Part shown: positions 60,744 through 64,000 of the stretch, piece after piece | How the letters are laid out: each line of letters starts with the position of its first letter | Numbering within the stretch: position 1 is the stretch's first letter | Source of the DNA: Peptostreptococcaceae bacterium | GTDB lineage: Bacteria; Bacillota; Clostridia; Peptostreptococcales; Peptostreptococcaceae | DNA length: 64,000 nt | NCBI GenBank assembly: GCA_902363255.1 | Contig: CABIZO010000005.1 | Coordinates: forward strand, 186,001-250,000 | Reading direction: 5' to 3' | Position numbers and translations under genes: made by a program | Notes under the pieces: generated by a model | Seen by the model: only the letters and a program-made list of their open reading frames with translations | The model's database searches: none | Told to the model about the DNA's origin: nothing

Positions 60744-61382
60744 ATGAAAAATATTTTTAAAGAGCTTAATATAAGGGAAGATTTTTCAGAAGAAGAAGTT
60801 AAGGAATCCTATCTCAAATTAATGAAAAAATATTATGATGAGTTAAATATAGATGATTCGGTTTTGTTCCTTGCGCAAAAAAGAATAGATAGAGTAGATG
60901 AAGCATTTGAGATGATTTCATCTATAAAAAACTTTGATTATTTAGAAGATAAATATGATGTGTTGTACACAATATGTGAAGAATATAAAGAAAAAAAGAA
61001 TTATAAAAAGGCATTATTAATATCAAATGAGCTTATTAATTTTATACCTATTTTTCCGGAGAGCTATTTAATTAAGGCTGATATATTGGCAGAAATAAAT
61101 GAACATGAAGAAGCTATTAAGTATTTCGAAATTGCAGAGGAGATGGAAGAAGATATTAAGGAAGATCAATATATACAGTATCTTAAAGCTCAAAGCCAAA
61201 TAGAAGCGAAGAAGTATGAAGATGCTATTAATACTTTAAAGAAAGTTACTAAGTTATATGGTGATAACCCATTCTTATTTTTTGATATGGCATATTGCTA
61301 TGAAGAATTAGGTAACGAAAAGATGTATAAATATTACTGTGAAAAGAGAGACAAATATTGGAAGGATCATGAGAAGGATTAA
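60744..61382 (+). CDS. J-domain-like protein with TPR repeats
   Basis: The 212-residue protein begins with a J-domain-like helical pair (FKELNIREDFSEEEVKESYLKLMKKYYDE) but the HPD tripeptide needed to activate DnaK is replaced (KKYYDELNID). The rest is a set of TPR-like helical repeats (KKALLISNELINFIPIFPESY, EEAIKYFEIAEEMEED, EDAINTLKKVTKLYGDNPF). It may be a scaffold rather than a co-chaperone. A frame from 60726 exists, but ATG 60744 follows GGAGGGGC, so it is preferred. Confidence 0.8.
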   Translation: MKNIFKELNIREDFSEEEVKESYLKLMKKYYDELNIDDSVLFLAQKRIDRVDEAFEMISSIKNFDYLEDKYDVLYTICEEYKEKKNYKKALLISNELINFIPIFPESYLIKADILAEINEHEEAIKYFEIAEEMEEDIKEDQYIQYLKAQSQIEAKKYEDAINTLKKVTKLYGDNPFLFFDMAYCYEELGNEKMYKYYCEKRDKYWKDHEKD

Positions 61383-61400
61383 GAGATCATGATCCTTCTT
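61361..61400 (+). terminator. Terminator overlapping the TPR gene end
   Basis: GAAGGATCATGA pairs with TCATGATCCTTC, beginning in the last codons of the CDS. The following sequence has only TTAATT, so efficiency is uncertain. Confidence 0.65.
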
Positions 61401-61470
61401 AATTATATAAAGAAATAAATTTGTATTTATGATATTATTAATAATAAACTACAAATTTAGGGGGACAGAA

Positions 61471-62115
61471 ATGAAATACAAATTATGTTTATTTGATTTT
61501 GATTATACTTTAGCAGATACAACTAGGCCTATAGTAGAATGTTTTAGGCATACTTTTGAAACAATGAACTTAGATGGATTTGATAGAGAAAAAGCTATTA
61601 AAACTATAGGGATGACACTAGATGATGCATTTTCTGAATTAACAGGAATAAAAGATAAGCAAAAAATTCAAGAGCTTGTAGCAGTCTATAGAGTTAAATC
61701 AGATGAGATTACAATTCAAAATACTGTTTTATTTGAAGATACTATTGAAACGTTGCAAATACTTAAAAATAATGGGATAAAAGTGGGTATAGTATCAAGT
61801 CGAATGGGCTCTAGAATAGATAAAATACTAGAACATTTAAATTGTAGAAATTATATTGATAGTATAATAGGTTATGAAGATGTGTCAGCTCATAAGCCAA
61901 ATCCAGAAGGTTTAATGAAATCGTTAGAATATTTTAATTGTAATAAAAAAGAAGTATTGTATGTTGGAGATAGTTATATAGATGCTAAGGCAGCAGAAAA
62001 TGGACAAATAGATTTTATTGGAGTAACTACTGGAACTACATCACAAAATGATTTTGAAGAATATAATAATATTAAGATAGTAAATAAATTATCATCTATA
62101 TTAGAGGCTATATAA
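61471..62115 (+). CDS. HAD-superfamily phosphatase (phosphoglycolate/PpaX type)
   Basis: This 214-residue HAD hydrolase has motif I DFDYTLADT (Asp nucleophile), motif II GIVSSR, the lysine in AHKPNPEG and motif IV YVGDSYIDAKAA. The cap domain is of the C1 type. The family includes phosphoglycolate phosphatase and pyrophosphatase PpaX; the substrate is not fixed by sequence alone. The frame from 61429 lacks a ribosome binding site, while ATG 61471 has AGGGGGAC. Confidence 0.88.
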   Translation: MKYKLCLFDFDYTLADTTRPIVECFRHTFETMNLDGFDREKAIKTIGMTLDDAFSELTGIKDKQKIQELVAVYRVKSDEITIQNTVLFEDTIETLQILKNNGIKVGIVSSRMGSRIDKILEHLNCRNYIDSIIGYEDVSAHKPNPEGLMKSLEYFNCNKKEVLYVGDSYIDAKAAENGQIDFIGVTTGTTSQNDFEEYNNIKIVNKLSSILEAI

Positions 62116-62163
62116 GATGGATTATTTATTAATTTAATATTCATTTATAAATGGGGGATACTT

Positions 62164-62760
62164 ATGAAAGATAAATTTGTAATCACTATTAGTAGAGAAT
62201 ATGGTAGTGGTGGTGGAGAAATAGGAAGAAGATTATCAAAATATTTTGATATACCATGTTATGATAAAGAATTACTAACTATAGTTGCTAAAGAAAGTGG
62301 ATATTGCAAAGAATATTTTGAAAAATATGATGAGAAACCATTAAAGGTTTTAAGTTATTTTGGTTTTGATGGTTGTTCAAATAATTTACCTATTAACCAT
62401 CAATTATTTTTAAAACAATTTAATTTAATTCAAAAACTTGGGCGTGAAAATTCATGTATATTCGTTGGAAGAGCATCAGACTACGCATTAAAAGAATTTG
62501 ATAATGTAGTTAATGTATTTATTCATGGGGATTTCGAATTTAGAAGAAGAAGGGCAATAATTGAGCATAATGTAAAGGAAGAAATAAGTGCTTCTGTTGT
62601 AAAGAAAATAGATAAAGAAAGAGCATCTTATTATAAATACTATACAGATTCTTACTGGGGAGATGCAAAGAATTATCACTTGTGCTTAGATACTAGTTTT
62701 ATGGGAATAGATGAGGCTGTAAGGATAATAATAGATTTTATTGAAAAAAGATATAAATAA
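62164..62760 (+). CDS. Cytidylate kinase-like family protein
   Basis: The 198-residue protein has the P-loop FVITISREYGSGGGEIGRRLSKYF (residues 4-27, quoted in part as ISREYGSGGGEIGRRLS) and the follow-on CYDKELLTIVAKESG and FVGRASDYALK. It belongs to the Cytidylate_kin2 family, common in Clostridia, with unknown substrate rather than to true Cmk. Start is ATG behind TGGGGGAT. A terminator follows. Confidence 0.88.
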   Translation: MKDKFVITISREYGSGGGEIGRRLSKYFDIPCYDKELLTIVAKESGYCKEYFEKYDEKPLKVLSYFGFDGCSNNLPINHQLFLKQFNLIQKLGRENSCIFVGRASDYALKEFDNVVNVFIHGDFEFRRRRAIIEHNVKEEISASVVKKIDKERASYYKYYTDSYWGDAKNYHLCLDTSFMGIDEAVRIIIDFIEKRYK

Positions 62761-62784
62761 TAAGTTATGTTTCTATATAGTTAA

Positions 62785-62824
62785 AAAAAGCTAAACATAG
62801 TAATTTATGTTTAGCTTTTTTATA
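62785..62824 (+). terminator. Terminator of the cytidylate kinase-like gene
   Basis: AAAAAGCTAAACATA pairs with TATGTTTAGCTTTTT with a short loop, then T residues. Confidence 0.88.
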
Positions 62825-63100
62825 TAAAGTATAAATTTTTTAGAAAAATGGTAATTTATGATAAAAATAATGTGGTATTAAAGTATAATAGATTTTAGAG
62901 TGAAGATTTTTAATGTTTTTAAAAGAATTTAGATTATTACATTTTTTAATTATAATAAGATACTAGTAAAGTATTTAGGAGGTGAAAATCTAATTATAAA
63001 CAAGTAAAGAAAAACATAACTTAAAAGTCAGTGATAGCTAATAAATAAATTAAATAATATAAAATATATGATAGAAAGTTTAATAAGGAGATAAATTAAA
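62825..63100 (+). other. Non-coding region before the sugar kinase, with an unused ribosome binding site
   Basis: No gene of any length is supported. AGGAGGTGA at 62978-62986 is an excellent ribosome binding site, but the nearest following sequence contains no ATG, GTG or TTG at the right distance that opens a frame. The region probably carries the promoter and leader of the kinase gene. Confidence 0.5.
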
Positions 63101-64000
63101 ATGATTTCAACTGTAACTTTGAATGTATCTATTGATAAAGCGTATAAAATAAAAGGATCTGTAGAATCAGGGAAAGTAATTAGAGTATTGGAGTGCAATA
63201 ATACTGCTGGTGGAAAAGGTTTAAATGTTTCAAGGGTAATCTCTATTTGTGGTGAAGAAATATTAGCAACAGGATTTGTAGGAGGACATTCGGGAGCATT
63301 AGTTGAAGAGTTGCTGGAAAAAGATAATATAAAAAATCAATTTACGCATGTAAAAAGTGAAACGAGAAATTGTATAAATATATTGGATGAGAATAATGTA
63401 TCCACAGAATTTTTGGAAAAGGGATTTCCTGTTAGTGAAAATGAATTAAAGAAGTTTATAGATGATTTTGATAAAATAATAGATAATAGTAATATTATTA
63501 CTATTTCAGGAAGTGTACCTCAAGGTGTACCAACTGATATTTACTATAAATTAATAAAAATGATAAAATCTAAAAATAAAAAGGTTATTTTAGATGCATC
63601 AGGAGAGTTATTAAAAGAAGGTATCAAGGCTTTACCAACAATGATAAAACCTAATAGTGAAGAAATGGAAAACTTATTAGGTATTAGTATAAATAATAGG
63701 GATGAAGTAATTAATAGTGCTATAAAACTTTATGAAAGTGGGATAGAATTAGTAGTTGTATCCCTTGGAAAAGACGGAGCGTTATTAGTTTGTAAAGATG
63801 GAATTTATCATGGAAAACCACCTAAAATAGATGTGATAAACACAGTTGGATGTGGTGATTCTATGGTTGCTGCATTTGCAGTTGCAATGGAAAGAGGATA
63901 CTCTAATATGGAAAGTTTAAAATATGCTGTATCAATTTCTGCGGCGAATGCAATGACTTTTTCTACAGGAAATATTAATTTAGAAGATGTGGATAATATA
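63101..64000 (+). CDS. 1-phosphofructokinase-family hexose kinase (cut by right edge)
   Basis: The frame is open for 300 codons up to the window end, so the gene continues beyond it. The PfkB-family protein has MISTVTLNVSIDK at the start, the first signature NTAGGKGLNVSRVI, SGSVPQGVP, IKPNSEEMENLLG and the second signature NTVGCGDSMVAAF with the catalytic Asp (GxGD, with cysteine where FruK has alanine). It is FruK- or LacC-like and would phosphorylate fructose 1-phosphate or tagatose 6-phosphate; which, cannot be told from this part. The ribosome binding site is AAGGAGAT. A PTS operon may follow to the right. Confidence 0.88.
   Translation, partial: MISTVTLNVSIDKAYKIKGSVESGKVIRVLECNNTAGGKGLNVSRVISICGEEILATGFVGGHSGALVEELLEKDNIKNQFTHVKSETRNCINILDENNVSTEFLEKGFPVSENELKKFIDDFDKIIDNSNIITISGSVPQGVPTDIYYKLIKMIKSKNKKVILDASGELLKEGIKALPTMIKPNSEEMENLLGISINNRDEVINSAIKLYESGIELVVVSLGKDGALLVCKDGIYHGKPPKIDVINTVGCGDSMVAAFAVAMERGYSNMESLKYAVSISAANAMTFSTGNINLEDVDNI

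Noticed and set aside
63830..63865. Loss of the catalytic motif in the sugar kinase because GCGD replaces GAGD.
   Set aside because: The catalytic aspartate and both glycines are kept; the second motif residue varies in this family, so the enzyme is probably active.

Overview
The window is one contiguous, AT-rich (about 70% A+T by eye) chromosome segment from a spore-forming, low-GC Gram-positive anaerobe. Gene order and protein motifs point to the Clostridia, most likely the Peptostreptococcaceae (the Clostridioides, Paraclostridium, Romboutsia, Terrisporobacter group). Reasons are the sporulation genes (gpr, spoIIP, yqfC, yqfD), the classic Firmicute order phoH-ybeY-dgk-era-recO-glyQS-ccpN-like-ppsR-ppdK, and a DNA adenine methyltransferase that closely resembles Clostridioides difficile CamA and sits beside patatin and ptsHI genes. 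Identifications come from reading motifs and from memory of gene families; no database search was run.

Layout. Positions 1-6757 hold the 3' part of comEC, holA, rpsT (reverse strand), gpr-spoIIP and lepA. Positions 6758-12254 form a self-contained block with a long leader, the poly-gamma-glutamate genes pgsB-pgsC-pgsA, a CapD-like gamma-glutamyltransferase and its own terminator. It lies between lepA and hemW, which are normally neighbours. Positions 12344-22799 hold hemW, the CIRCE-controlled hrcA-grpE-dnaK-dnaJ heat-shock operon, prmA-rsmE-mtaB-HIT, rpsU and yqeY. After tspO, positions 23696-38969 run through yqfC-yqfD-phoH-ybeY-dgkA/PAP2-era-mgtE-yqzL-recO-(DUF4342)-glyQS and a CcpN-like regulator with ppsR-ppdK, which controls and carries out pyruvate/PEP interconversion. 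Positions 39213-47216 hold a cation/proton antiporter followed by a peptide-use group (two M24 peptidases, a POT transporter, PepT). Positions 47370-53653 hold topB, dut, an SH3b-NlpC/P60 wall hydrolase and the camA-like methyltransferase. Positions 53712-64000 hold a small unknown gene, a patatin lipase, ptsH-ptsI, an aldose epimerase, a sirohaem-type reductase half-domain, a class B sortase, a CPBP protease, a J-like/TPR protein, a HAD phosphatase, a cytidylate-kinase-like protein and the start of a 1-phosphofructokinase-family kinase cut by the right edge.

Most of the window is ordinary core genome. The parts most worth a second look are the CamA-like methyltransferase, whose conserved N-terminus can only be translated from an apparent AUA codon behind a G-rich ribosome binding site; a CcpN-like regulator whose start seems to be AUU; the capsule block with a structured leader next to the pgsB ribosome binding site; a 7-1-7 inverted repeat of the Fur/PerR type and a hairpin between ribosome binding site and start codon ahead of the NlpC/P60 gene; and structured leaders ahead of rpsU and glyQS, the latter without a T-box. 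No tRNA, rRNA, CRISPR array, insertion sequence or prophage was seen.
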